Both the position numbers and the translations under genes were made by a program. From NCBI GenBank assembly GCA_033296885.1, contig MU864070.1, positions 1 through 40,366 on the forward strand: DNA of 40,366 bases. The letters run 5' to 3'. Within the stretch, counting starts at the first letter, position 1. Each line of letters opens with the position of its first letter. The notes below the pieces were generated by a model. The model searched no databases. It had not been told where the DNA came from and saw only the letters and a list, made by a program, of their open reading frames with translations. This DNA is from Triangularia verruculosa (lineage: Eukaryota > Ascomycota > Sordariomycetes > Sordariales > Podosporaceae). Below, piece by piece: positions 1 to 10,433 of the stretch.

Positions 1-262
1 ATCGTGTGTGACAATTCCGCTGCACTAGAGAGCACTGTAAGTGCCTACTGTTACAGGGCCCTTAGGCCTGTATACGGCTCATACCTTTTCAATATTACCA
101 CCTATATTCTCTGTTATATAGCACCTATAAGGTGCTGGAGCCCAGTACCTCAGCAGTGAGCTTTAGGTATCGTGTGTGACAATTCTGCTGCACTAAAGAG
201 TACTATAAGTACTTACCGTTACAGGGCCTTTAGGCCTGTATGCGGTTCATACCTTTTCAATA
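1..262 (+). repeat. Dispersed repeat, two direct copies
   Basis: Two 94-base copies (1-94 and 169-262) start with ATCGTGTGTGACAATTC and end with CTTTTCAATA. I count ten differences, all transitions, eight of them C-to-T or G-to-A in the second copy, as RIP or cytosine deamination would give. The spacer 95-168 holds an imperfect hairpin (GCACCTATAAGGTGC, about 121-135). A third copy lies in reverse orientation at the far right end of the window (40224-40366). The ends cannot be fixed here; it may be part of an LTR or a subtelomere-like repeat. Confidence 0.75.
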
Positions 263-660
263 ATTAATAATATAGTAAAGGTTTATTATAATATATTTAA
301 TTTATAATCTAACGATATAAATATTATACGGAATTTAGAATCCTCTACTTAAATAGGAGTTAAATTTTAGTTTTTAAAGCTTCTAAATAGATTGTTGGAT
401 ATGTATAGTAATTCCTTAAATATAAGAGGAGAATTGTTGATATACTCCTGTATTAGCATTATTATTAACCCTACTTTCTATTAGAGATCTTTAAAGAACT
501 GTTATATATTAGCTGGACGTATAATAATAATAATATAAAGTAAAGTAATTTATTAACGCCCAGTAGTTAAGCTGAAAGGGCAGCTATTATTAACTAAAGT
601 ATATATTTCCTAAGATATACCTTGATCTCCTTAAAGCCTATATGTTGAAATAAGTGCTAT
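263..660. repeat. AT-rich, TA-rich decayed repeat DNA
   Basis: This stretch is strongly AT-rich and full of TA steps, with no usable reading frame. The pattern is typical of DNA mutated by RIP in filamentous ascomycetes. No parent element is recognisable. Confidence 0.6.
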
Positions 661-1140
661 TGAGGCCTGTAAATATAGGCTCAAATAGCTATCGGCGCAG
701 TACACTGAGAGCGAAGAAGACTTTGACTGCAGCATTCGACAGTTGCCGGAGCACTGAAGGAAGGTGGATTACAGGGGCGGCGCCCTGTAATATATAGAAG
801 AGAATCACTGTAACATAGGCTTGTGAGGCACTGATGAGTGTGGTGAACCAGTATATTGATTGAACCTTACAGACTAAGAAATATCACAGTGAATAGGATG
901 TGAGGCAGAGGTCTTATAGGCCGTCGGTCTTCTACTCTCTCCCCGAGAGTGACTCCGTTCCCGGGCCCGAACGCCCGCTAAGTGCGCTAACCAAAATAAG
1001 GTTACAGGCCACGTTACAGGCCACGTTGCGCTACCGTTTGACCGCTGCAGGGCACTGGCCTTAGCGTTTGGCTTTCCGGGACTTCGGATTGCTTCAGGGG
1101 GCCGAGTTTCGTTCCGGCAACCGTGGTGCCTAAGCACTGC
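661..1140. repeat. GC-normal island inside AT-rich DNA
   Basis: Base composition returns to about half GC between two AT-rich blocks. It contains GGCCTGT-type words like those of the repeat at 1-262 and a short tandem duplication (TTACAGGCCACG, twice at about 1003-1028). A minus-strand open frame of 87 codons here resembles no family I know and carries the tandem as a TWPV doublet, so I do not call it a gene. It may be a younger mobile-element fragment that escaped RIP. Confidence 0.35.
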
Positions 1141-2587
1141 TGATCCAAGCTATTGTATTGCCTCTGAGGCCCTGTATTCTACAGGGCTCAGATACACTGT
1201 AAAATCCACAAACAAAAGCTGTATTTTAACACTATATAAAGTTTATTTTAACTTATTCATTCTATTTTACCGTTTCTTTACAGATTTTCGTAAGTTAATA
1301 GGATTGTTAATAAACTAGCTTAAAGTCAGTTCTTTAAGTGTTTAACGTCTTATCTTCAGCGGCTAAAGCAGTACTTACTATCCGTAATATAAGGTGATAA
1401 GTATAGGGTCGGTAGAGAGTAATAGTTGGCCGGCTATGTATTTTAGTCGGCTTGCGGTTAGTTTACGTCGAATCGGTCCGTAGTTATTATAAACCCAATC
1501 GTTACCTGAACGGCCTCGACGTTCGGAGTCTAGTCTTCGTTATCCGACGACGATTTCCTTCTTAGATAGAAGGAAATATTGCCTTTGTAGGTGGTTGTAT
1601 ACTGGAGTATCTCTGCTCGGTACGCCGTTCATTTCTTACATCTAGAATATACTCCATCTTTTCGTTCTCTTATACCTTAATTTCTCAGCCCCCTACTACC
1701 TATATCCTAAAAGCCGTTTAGATCTTACAGGATTATAGTACATCGCCTCGATATTAAACATTCTAAGGCTTAGGATTTATAGCTGGGCTAGAGGGAGCAA
1801 ATAACCATATACTTAAGGTAAAGGCCTGGGCTATACCGTAATAACGAGCTAAGTTTAGTATAAATGTATACGGATATTTAAGCGTAATCTAGTCGTTTAG
1901 TTAAATCCTTAGTAAAACATATTCCTTGCGATAGTATATAGATAATTATAATTTCGGCTTAAAAGATCAGAGTAGTAAGTATCTAGATATATAAAGAGCT
2001 ATATTTTATAATTATTCCGCTTAAGAGCCTGAAAATACAAGCTCGATGTACCGAAGTACCTATATTTTTTACTGCCCGTTTTATTTTCGATTTTTATTTT
2101 CTGTTAGCGCTTAATGCTTTAGGTTCATTGGAAGACTGAGGGGTGTGAATATAGAAGATAGGAAGAGAAATCTTCCTCAGTTTTTGGCAGTATGTCTTCC
2201 GAAATCTGCATTGGATTTCCCTGGAAATGACAGTCTGGATGCATAGTTGCGCAACAACGCGATTGATTTCACCATATGCGTTCTTTATACCGAAATAGCG
2301 ACTAAAACCTTCCACGAAAAGCTCTACATAGTCTGTGTACCTAGGTACCTAGTTCCCCTTCCATCACTTCCAGTCTCTTTCACATTCTTTGCTTCGCGTC
2401 CAACAAAGGGCCTCCACGGGAATCGTCATTATCATGCCCTATTAGGCCGAACTATGGAGCGGTGAGCTTATGGTCCGGTCCTTCTCATCACTTCTGGCTT
2501 CCTTACCGCCTCTTGGTTGGTACACCGAGAAGGAGATTGAGATACAGTTTTCCCTTCACATCTAGAATGAATGAGGAGATGATGTGC
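1141..2587. repeat. Decayed repeat grading into gene-flanking DNA
   Basis: From about 1200 to 2090 the sequence is AT-rich with many TA steps and stops in all frames, consistent with a RIP-mutated transposon whose identity is lost. From about 2100 to 2587 composition returns to normal. Only short frames without recognisable content are seen. This last part probably holds the 3' untranslated region of the minus-strand gene that ends at 2588. Confidence 0.5.
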
Positions 2588-3829
2588 TTACACTGATGAT
2601 ATCTGCAGCCCGGAAAGCATGTCTATAACGACGTCGGCAGAGTCTTCTCGGGGTTCCGCCTGCTGACGTTGTTCACCAAGGGTTTCGAAATGCTGCTGGA
2701 TATCTCTGAGGATCATCCTGAACTGAAGGACCTCGGGAATCCATGGCTCACCAGGAATCCGAATCATGATATCTCCCAGCTGAAGACCATCTATTTGAGC
2801 AGCTTGTTGGCCAAGGAAGTTAGTCTTTGGACCAGGATGATGGCAGCCCCACCCACAGATGGGCCACAACTTACCTGAAAACTTTTCCGCAAAGACCTTA
2901 AGAATCGTAGGGTCTTGCTTTACCCTTTTTCTGAGCCCAAGAAACACTGCAGCTGCGGGGACCGTGAAGTCCAATGTATCCGACCTGAACAGCCTTCCCA
3001 ATTCGATGGCCGTGAGAACATCCTCACGTGTAGCCATGTTTTCAAAGACGCCGTTGTCCAGGTCGTTACCAACGAGGCTTAACCTCAGTGTCTCCCGAAG
3101 GTCAAACACACCACCTTTGTTAACATTTCTCCACTGCCGTTGGTCATTGAGCTCCGGAAGTAGCTCGAACAAGCCACAGTGGATAAGCTCCTGTAGGTCC
3201 GTCTGCACACAGGCGCTCCCTATCTGAAGGTCGCCCTGGGAGAGGTACTCCCCAAAATAGTAGCCCTTCCTTTGGCCTCGCAAATTGCGCAGCCCCTGGA
3301 GCGACCTCATTCCGGAAAATTGTTCGTGCTTTGCGAAGAAGTTGATAAGGTCTACATCGGAGATGAAGGTTCCGGGGTTCAACTTGGAAGTGTCGAGCAA
3401 GAGAAACTTCACCTTCTCCCGAGTCTCTTGAAGTCCATCATATACCTCCATTCTGTGAAGTGCATACTGTAGCACCCAAAGTAGCGAACAGCTCCAGCTC
3501 ACGAAGTTGCAGTCTCGAACTTTCGGTTTGTCACACTCCCACTGGAGATGTCTCCTTAAATGTCCAGCACGGAGAGCTTCTGGTCGGGAGCTGTCGAAAA
3601 TGTCGACGTATGCGGAATCCGGAGCGGAGGTCGTGGTGGACTTTGGGCGGACGCGGGTGGCAGTTGTTTCGCCGCATGAGTTCGGGGTATACACGCGGAA
3701 GAGCCATCGAGGGATGTCGTTATTGCGGAAGTTCCGCAAATGATCGGGAGGAGTCGGCGGAGGAGGCCTGAAAGGGAGGGGGTCTCGCAGCGGGGGAATC
3801 AAAGAATTCTGGGTCGAAGCAGAGGACAT
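2588..3829 (-). CDS. DUF7587-like fungal protein, unknown function
   Basis: This single-exon gene encodes 413 residues. The frame runs 18 bases further upstream, but the first ATG is at 3829 (protein start MSSASTQ). After a proline-rich leader (residues 10-35) comes a block, about 38-170, that resembles the fungal DUF7587 family: PRWLFRVYTPNS near 40-51 and NFVSWSCSLLWVLQYA near 108-123. The rest has no motif I recognise. No signal peptide or membrane segment is seen, so it is probably intracellular. The pairing of an early Arg (R45) with a later SWS (111-113) faintly recalls ADP-ribosyltransferase folds, but this is speculation. It is transcribed away from the membrane protein gene at 4536. 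The family call is from memory of its motif; function is unknown. Confidence 0.75.
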   Translation of the reverse strand: MSSASTQNSLIPPLRDPLPFRPPPPTPPDHLRNFRNNDIPRWLFRVYTPNSCGETTATRVRPKSTTTSAPDSAYVDIFDSSRPEALRAGHLRRHLQWECDKPKVRDCNFVSWSCSLLWVLQYALHRMEVYDGLQETREKVKFLLLDTSKLNPGTFISDVDLINFFAKHEQFSGMRSLQGLRNLRGQRKGYYFGEYLSQGDLQIGSACVQTDLQELIHCGLFELLPELNDQRQWRNVNKGGVFDLRETLRLSLVGNDLDNGVFENMATREDVLTAIELGRLFRSDTLDFTVPAAAVFLGLRKRVKQDPTILKVFAEKFSGKLWPICGWGCHHPGPKTNFLGQQAAQIDGLQLGDIMIRIPGEPWIPEVLQFRMILRDIQQHFETLGEQRQQAEPREDSADVVIDMLSGLQISSV

Positions 3830-4535
3830 CTTCTCTGGGTAAAACAAGTATGCTTTTTGAGCGGACGTTTGAGGATGTCCAGTGCTCCAAATTAGGTACC
3901 AAAGATCAGAGGAATAAGATGCCCGCCCATCTTCATGGGTGAGAGGAGCAAGGAAGACACCGCGGCAATCTCATCTAATGTTGGGCTCGAGGATTGGTAC
4001 CCGAATTATCGTGCTGTAGGCCTCACGTCTCATAACATCTTCGAACCAATGATCACCACTGCCGTTATGTTGTGCAAGGTAACATGACCGGCGATTTGAC
4101 AGAGTACTTCGGCACATTCGCCTGAGTATTGAGTACATCAGAACCAGTCTTGAAACCTTTCCTGACCAGAAAGCCCCTTCATACGAACATATTCTTGTGA
4201 GTGTTGGTGCACTTCGAGATGCCCGCGCAGTAGCTTCCAAACAGTAAACCGGGATGAAATGTTTCTGCCAGCTGAAAACCTGGGCGGCTGTTGGCTGGCA
4301 ATCAGCTTATCACTGGTCTCTGGTGAAGGACCGCCACCACCTTTTGCTCTTGGGCGAATAGTAATGCAGCCAATGCAGACCGGCAACACACGTTACGTAC
4401 CTACTTTACACAGCCACAGCAGCCGCAAGCTCATAGGTATAGACCCCGCATCTCCTTTGTGCATCTCACTTGTAATGTACCAATGTCCGCCTTCTCATTC
4501 ACTCCGTACCCATATGTGTTTGACTCATCGTCAAT
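3830..4535. promoter_or_regulatory. Divergent promoter region
   Basis: This 706-base stretch separates two genes transcribed outward and so must hold both promoters. Short open frames are present on both strands but show no family resemblance. I see no clear TATA box or operator. Confidence 0.4.
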
Positions 4536-5621
4536 ATGTCTTCGCCCGAGCAAACAAACGACACTCTCTCCCTAGTATCGTCCTTCTACGGTCCTGGTAA
4601 CATCACCTGTTGGCTCCTCACTCTCGCATCTGTGTTGGTAACATGGACTCTCAACCCCAAGTCCCGCCTGCAGGACGCGATCACTCTCGACTTCATGGCC
4701 GCCCTAGCAGTTCCCTCAGTCGCAGCTGGGCACTCGTTTTACCTCTTGTTCTCCCCTCAAAGTCTCAATGCCGAGCTGAACGAAGAAGCTTCATCTGTCA
4801 ACAGTACCACTTTGTTCACCAGCTCGTCGCCAAAGGCTATTCGGTATGCTGCCGCGGTGGAGGCGCCACTGAATGTATGCGAAACCTTCTCTAGCGTGGC
4901 TATGACCATGTATGCGATCGCCGCGTTGAACGGACGGTCGCGCCGAGCTTCTCTTGCGATGGCTGTCGGTCTTTTGGCCTTCTCGACGGAGATAAGCATT
5001 TTCGTCCAAACTGCGGACGTCAGAGAAGCCATCACGAACCTTGCTCGTCCGTTCTTGTTCAACTCTGTCATTGCCATGACAGTGATACTTGGCGTACTTG
5101 CTTTTTTCCTTGTGGTGATCCTTGTTATTGGATTGGTAATCATAGACTTCAGACTCAGAAGACTTGTTGTTACAGAGGAGACGACAAGGAAAGATGTAGA
5201 AGAAATCCTGAACTTGAAGGTTGCAAACGCTCAACGGGTAGAGAGACTGAGAATGTGGCTCTCTATTGTCCCTTCAACATGTCTCGCCCCGATTGCCTTG
5301 TTGATCTCAGTACTTTCGGGCACCGGCTGGATTGGGGAGACGACATACAAGGCCATGGAGCCTGGGAGAGCGAGACTATTCTTCTTCATGCCAAGAAGCA
5401 CGGAAACCATCACAGAGTTGGACCAGGCAGTTTCACTGGCCATAGGCATACTTACACTTTGCTTTAGTCTTTGGGACGCACTAAGAGTCAGATGGCAAGG
5501 GGATATATCGAGACGTGGGGGGATTGACGAGGATTTAGCGAGCGGCCAAGGACTGACTATTGGAACAGTGCTGGCCACGAGCGTGACAGGCAGAGAGTTG
5601 CTGGAAAGAGGCATAGTATAG
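4536..5621 (+). CDS. Polytopic fungal membrane protein, unknown function
   Basis: A single-exon gene encodes 361 residues. About seven hydrophobic segments are visible (near 23-40, 49-72, 113-131, 139-157, 174-204, 241-262 and 295-314). The segment at 174-204 is followed by a basic patch (RLRR) and a charged, possibly coiled stretch at 212-240, likely cytosolic. The opening SFYGPGNITCWLLT followed by a membrane segment is a pattern I associate with a fungus-restricted family of uncharacterised integral membrane proteins. Potential N-glycosylation sites (NIT at 22, NST at 89) lie near or between early segments. It is divergent from the DUF7587-like gene. No transporter signature is seen, so no substrate is proposed. 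Confidence 0.8.
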   Translation: MSSPEQTNDTLSLVSSFYGPGNITCWLLTLASVLVTWTLNPKSRLQDAITLDFMAALAVPSVAAGHSFYLLFSPQSLNAELNEEASSVNSTTLFTSSSPKAIRYAAAVEAPLNVCETFSSVAMTMYAIAALNGRSRRASLAMAVGLLAFSTEISIFVQTADVREAITNLARPFLFNSVIAMTVILGVLAFFLVVILVIGLVIIDFRLRRLVVTEETTRKDVEEILNLKVANAQRVERLRMWLSIVPSTCLAPIALLISVLSGTGWIGETTYKAMEPGRARLFFFMPRSTETITELDQAVSLAIGILTLCFSLWDALRVRWQGDISRRGGIDEDLASGQGLTIGTVLATSVTGRELLERGIV

Positions 5622-6980
5622 AAACGAAAAACAGCTGACATGTTGTACTGTACGAATGTCAAATGAGCGCCAATATTGGTTGTCCTTGAACTTTCAAGAA
5701 ACTAGTGTTTTTCTGATCGTTGAATAGCGAGTGCCGCATCTCCATGATGCCCACCGGCAATGTGCTGCAACGAAGGATAATAAGAGGGACCACTTCCCCT
5801 TGATGGCATCCTGCACAACACGCGGCATTAACCACCTCGTCCCAAGCCAAAGCGTGCCAGTATGAACGGGAGTATCCCCAGATGGAGCAATACTGCGACG
5901 AACTCCAACAGCCACACCCCAAACGGCATATTGATGTGACCCAGGCACCCGCCAAGATGGCGCGTGGCTCAGCCCCCGATCACGAATTGAGCCACTCCAG
6001 AAGATCGAAAAAGACACAAGGTGCTGACAAGATCAACGCAGGACACCCTCCTGTGGTGAAATCGTAACCTGATTGGCCGCCCTAATCGCGAGCTGCAAAA
6101 ACACCGCTGTTGAATCATCACCTTCTGGGGGGAAATCTCACTTAAGATGTGATGGGAGCGGGGAAGCTAAGCATCTCCAAACCTGTGCCCGAGCACAGAC
6201 CACTCCAGAACAGAGGTGGACTTCACAAACTGCTAGAAGTGCATCAGTCAGTGCGGTGGCGGCGAATATGTGCGGGTGGCTGCGAGGCTGCAGGAGGATG
6301 AATACAGGACATATGTTCTTTGCCATTGCAAGCCAAAGCTCTCATGATCGAGTTCAATATGCCGCGCAGAAAGGTTGACTGACCCGGCCGCAATGTTGGT
6401 GTATCACAGTATGAGGTTCTGGCGTTGGTGCTTTGTCACGGACGACGTGCTTCGCCAGTCCGATAGTTCTTCGTTAAGGGCGCAAGCCTCTTTGATCCGG
6501 CCGTGGGGTCGAGTCTGCAAGGGGTTCGAGATTTTGGACGGGATCGTAAGTGCTGTTTTTGGCATGGTTGGATGGTTGTGACACACTGTGCCGCAACTGT
6601 TTCCTTTGCCAGACCCGGCAGCCCACCAACATGCCTGAGGCGAGGTAGTTGGAAAAGGTCGAACTGGCGATCTGATTGAACCACAGAAACCAGTGCCCCT
6701 CGCCGGATCTGCCTTGTCCCAAGAACCCGGGGTCGCTCTTCAAGCGACACACCTTCATTCGTTATGAAAGGATGGACTGGGCGGTTGCAAAATAAATGAA
6801 GGGCATGTGGCATTGTTACCGGCAGATCTTTTGGCGAGATCTTAAAGAAGATTGTGAGCCACCTTTCCCCCTGCCTGTGGCGCCTCTCTGTAGATATTAT
6901 CTATCCGTAAAACTTCCGCATCTCATGTCCGTTCGGGTACCGCTGGCTGAAGGGCTTCGTAATCGCCTCGCTGGCCCGGA
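5622..6980. other. Gene-free interval
   Basis: This 1.36 kb interval between two plus-strand genes contains several open frames of 60-125 codons on both strands. None shows a domain, a membrane pattern of convincing length or a joinable splice structure. Composition is normal, so it is not a RIP relic. It should include the promoter of the gene at 6981. Confidence 0.5.
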
Positions 6981-8579
6981 ATGTCAGCTCCAAGTCCAAT
7001 CCATGGCGGCACGGCACCGTTGGCCTCGTTGACTGCCATATTTACGCCGCCATGCTCCACCACCTGGCTCCTAACGACCACACGGTTACTCTCTCAGTAT
7101 CCTCCATTACCAACGGCCGGTCCGGCGTCTTGCAACCCTCCATCTTGGAGCTCCAACATCGCAGCTGGTGGGTTCCATTACTACTCGCCAGCTATCTGTC
7201 CCGAGGGTTTCCATGTCGGGCCCAACTGCGGCTTGACCAGAACACGAACAGCTGAAGGTTTTCCGGCCATCGAAAAAGGAGAAACCGTTGCGTACTGCGT
7301 ACCGAAGGGTTTGACTTGCACAACAGATATTACTGACTACCGTGGGGGTGTCTGGGGCTACACTCGGGATGGAACAGCCTGGGGCGCGAAAGTGACAGTC
7401 GGGCCAGCAATCCAAATCCGTTGGGTAGAAGCCGACTTGACGTTGCTGGAGACACATCCTCTCACACCGGGCTTGACGATAGCCAATACCGAAATGGGCG
7501 TTGCAACTGCAACCGCCGTTGCCCGGTCGTTCACCACCGTCATATCGATAGACGATGCCGACTCAACGAGTCTCATCATTGATACTACGCCAAACCAAGA
7601 TGGAGGCCGAGGGTTGAGCATCGAAACTGGCCAGCCAACGCCAGACACCAAGAAGCCAGACGAAGGGGCAACCAGCGGGGGCAATGATGGCGGCTTTGCG
7701 ATCGGAAACCTGGATCGGGGATCAAGCATCGTCGTGGTCGTCGTAATCTCATTGATTGGGGCACTCGTAGTCGTCACAGTAGCTTGGTGCCTGATCAGAC
7801 GATATAAGCGCAAAGTGGTACTGGACATGGGCCAGATGCAGATGAACAAGGCCGCCGGTCTGGAAGCTGGCCGGCAACATGATCGAGCATATGTCCCTGC
7901 ATCATCGAGAAGAAGCGGGCCAAGATTGGATCCTCGCGAGGAAATGCAGATGGAAGCCCTGAAAGCGATGAACCTGGTTTCCCGAGATGCCACGAGAGAG
8001 AGCCGACCGCAGGCGACCCTGAGAATCAACCCACAGCAGAAAGCAAGACTCACTCCACGACGCGGATATTCTGAGCTTGACACCAGCTCTCCGGCCCTTG
8101 GAAGCGCGCCGAATCCCGCCGAGCTTGAAGGTGATGTTGCGATGAATGCCCCTGCCAAGCCATGGGTCCTGCACCAGAGATCATGGCTCAGAAGTCCATC
8201 CCTCTACCATCCTCTTCAATCCCCGCAATCGTTTCGTTCTTCGAGGTCGACACGGCGGACAGTGAGAGAATCGTTCGGCGAAAAGGTCAATGACCCAGCG
8301 ACAGCGTTGGGAAGGCTGAGAATACCCCAGGCGGCACGGTCACCAATGTCCAGGTCATCGCCCCCTTCAGCCAGTCCTCGGTCTGGGAGCTTCTGGCGAC
8401 TACCGCGTTCTCCAAGGAGTCCCAGAAGCCCAACAGCTACCAGATTGAGCCAGCAAATACCCCGAGCACCTCCACAAAAGTCCGGCCTCAGCAACGAAAC
8501 GTCATCATCGAACCGAACAGGCCTTGATGAGCGGCGCGACGAGGAAGACGCCAGGGGTGGCCATCGTGATTCGAAGTGA
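6981..8579 (+). CDS. Single-pass membrane protein, cell-surface type
   Basis: The product has 532 residues from the ATG at 6981. Residues 15-165 match a common fungal extracellular module: an FTPPCSTTW start, cysteines at 25, 51, 73, 83, 106 and 113, the phrase YYSPAICPEGFHVG (about 67-80), and a block ending in IQIRWVEADL before the stalk. A Thr/Ser/Gly-rich stalk (about 170-248) leads to one membrane segment (about 249-271, Val/Ile-rich) and a stop-transfer RRYKRK. The cytosolic tail of about 255 residues is basic and rich in Ser-Pro, with RSPRSPRSP-like repeats near 470. The N-terminal module is probably outside the plasma membrane. A classical signal peptide is weak, as in other members. 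Role unknown; wall sensing is a guess from topology only. Confidence 0.8.
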   Translation: MSAPSPIHGGTAPLASLTAIFTPPCSTTWLLTTTRLLSQYPPLPTAGPASCNPPSWSSNIAAGGFHYYSPAICPEGFHVGPNCGLTRTRTAEGFPAIEKGETVAYCVPKGLTCTTDITDYRGGVWGYTRDGTAWGAKVTVGPAIQIRWVEADLTLLETHPLTPGLTIANTEMGVATATAVARSFTTVISIDDADSTSLIIDTTPNQDGGRGLSIETGQPTPDTKKPDEGATSGGNDGGFAIGNLDRGSSIVVVVVISLIGALVVVTVAWCLIRRYKRKVVLDMGQMQMNKAAGLEAGRQHDRAYVPASSRRSGPRLDPREEMQMEALKAMNLVSRDATRESRPQATLRINPQQKARLTPRRGYSELDTSSPALGSAPNPAELEGDVAMNAPAKPWVLHQRSWLRSPSLYHPLQSPQSFRSSRSTRRTVRESFGEKVNDPATALGRLRIPQAARSPMSRSSPPSASPRSGSFWRLPRSPRSPRSPTATRLSQQIPRAPPQKSGLSNETSSSNRTGLDERRDEEDARGGHRDSK

Positions 8580-9274
8580 GCAGGTCGCGGATTCGAGCTG
8601 AAAAGCGGCGGGAAATTCGAAGAGGAGAGCGATGATGCTTAGAGAAAGCGATCGCTCGAATAATGCAGAATTTTCCAGTCTAGAGCGACCCTATCTGCAG
8701 GCTGAACGATACGGATTCGAAAGGCGCGCATTTGATTTGATAAGACAAACATGGTCGTGTCGCTCAAGGGAAACAGCAAACATCAAGCTCGAGCTTGGCA
8801 CACCTCAGCTCGGATGTGAGGCACCGACATCTCCCGACAAATCACCCAAACGATGAGCGATAAGCCGATAGCACACCACTGCACCCCTCCACAACCGGTC
8901 AACGGCCCCGCATTTCTGAGCCTTTGCGCACCTGTCAGGATAGCTCCAGTGGCAACACAACCTGCACGATGAGGAAGGATCACCCGCCAGAGGAACACTG
9001 ATAAGGATGGTGTCCAGGTGTGCCAGGGCAAGCACGGCAAGCTCCATCGAAATGGTCTGACGTCTGTTCTGATGATTTTTCAGAAGAGATAAATCACCCT
9101 TCATCACCTCACTAACCTATTCATCAATCTTTTCTACATCTTCAACCTTGAGACAAAGGATCTACCAATTCACAATCTCACTGGAATTTCCAATAATCCG
9201 CTGAAGCCAAACCCACACCAAAACATAGCACCGCAGCACCAACAAGCTACCTCGACCCCACCACTAACACCATC
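8580..9274. other. Intergenic region with promoter of the gene at 9275
   Basis: There is no gene in this 695-base stretch. The last 150 bases before 9275 are rich in C, A and T and poor in G, as is usual for fungal promoters and 5' leaders. A possible branch-site word (CTAAC, about 9111-9115) could belong to an intron in the leader, but I cannot place both splice sites. Confidence 0.4.
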
Positions 9275-9586
9275 ATGTCCACTGAAGACAAGCCCCGATT
9301 CAACACCTCCATCTTCACCCAACCCGCCTCCGACCTCGCCTCCTCCCTGACCCGAAACCCGACCAAATCATCCCCCTCCCCAACCCGCTCGGCAGCAGCC
9401 CGCACCCGCGCCATGTCCATCACAGAGGAGTGGAAGCCCATCGTCGACGACCGCCGCCAGAGCTGGTCGGCACAGGAGTACAGCCACCAGATGCACTCCA
9501 AGCTCGCCCAGACGCACGACCAGCGCGGGTCCATTAGTGACAGGCTCGTCGAGAGGGACAATGGCCAGGGGTTCAGTGAGCGTTGA
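9275..9586 (+). CDS. Small conserved fungal protein with RRQSW motif
   Basis: A 103-residue single-exon protein with a good start context (CATCATG). It is hydrophilic and without a signal peptide or membrane segment. The conserved-looking part is residues 45-75, AMSITEEWKPIVDDRRQSWS, in which RRQS fits a basophilic kinase (PKA-type) target; the C-terminus ends NGQGFSER. I recall similar short proteins across ascomycetes without an assigned function. Codons are strongly C-ending, which supports real coding and good expression. It converges on the large minus-strand gene at 10434. Confidence 0.75.
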   Translation: MSTEDKPRFNTSIFTQPASDLASSLTRNPTKSSPSPTRSAAARTRAMSITEEWKPIVDDRRQSWSAQEYSHQMHSKLAQTHDQRGSISDRLVERDNGQGFSER

Positions 9587-10433
9587 ACAACAACACCCCC
9601 TGCTACACTATCACCGATATTCATATCTCTTCTGTTTCAACGGCTGTATAAAAATTGTCTCTTTACTTTAGTATTTTATTTCTATCATTTTGGGGGTGCA
9701 CAGCATGGCGGAACCACGGCTATGAGCTTTGTTTTCTCCATAACACCACACACGCGCACCAGGAACTGCAACATTTGGCATTTTCCTTTGTAGCATTTTT
9801 TTTTGTATCACGGCAGTCAATTGGGAAGGAAAAGGAAAAGTTTGGTCGGGCGGACAGACAGGTCCATTCATTGCATCATTTGGACGTAGACAGGCAGATC
9901 ATCATGATGACATGAAAGCAAGTAAGCATTGTATTTACTCTTTTCGACTTGGGGACAATAACATACACTTCATCCTTACGATATCCGTCTCATGTTGTCT
10001 TGTGTTTTGACTCGAAGAAAAATGTCTCGTGCCGAAGTCGCTGTTCCGTCTGGATGTTAATTATCATCCGAACGTGGCGAGGCGGAGATGTCGACAATGA
10101 CACTGGAACTCCCAGGATAAGAACTGATCACAACGTGCTCAGTGCCGGCAGGAACATGATAAAATTTGATGCATTCCATTCCCTATCATAAACCCAACCT
10201 ATCCCGCAGCGTGTATTTCCCCTAACTGCCTCATCCTAGCGAAAGTGTTCCGTGGTCCCAAACCTGTGTTCATATTTGTCGCCAAATGATGCTAAAATGC
10301 ATACCCATAAACAGTGCGCCGAACCCAGGAGATCCAACCCCTGAGTGATGAGGAGAGATATAAGAAAGAAAAAAAAGCAAGGGAAACAGAGGAAAACAAT
10401 AGAATCCCACTTCACTACGAAATGGAAAAAGAA
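9587..10433. other. Convergent 3' region
   Basis: An 847-base region lies between two converging stop codons. It should hold both 3' untranslated regions. A T-rich stretch (TTTTTTTT near 9798-9806) and short AT-rich patches are present. No credible gene is seen. Confidence 0.4.

Noticed and set aside
874..1137. 87-codon minus-strand frame in the GC-normal island
   Set aside because: No domain, contains a tandem-repeat artefact (TWPV twice), and lies in repeat debris.
5659..6017. Overlapping minus-strand frames with Trp-rich and hydrophobic content
   Set aside because: Three frames look equally plausible, each is short, and no splice join improves them.
7358..8158. 266-codon minus-strand frame with hydrophobic stretches
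   Set aside because: Antisense to the single-pass membrane protein, whose cysteine and membrane pattern is clearly the real one.
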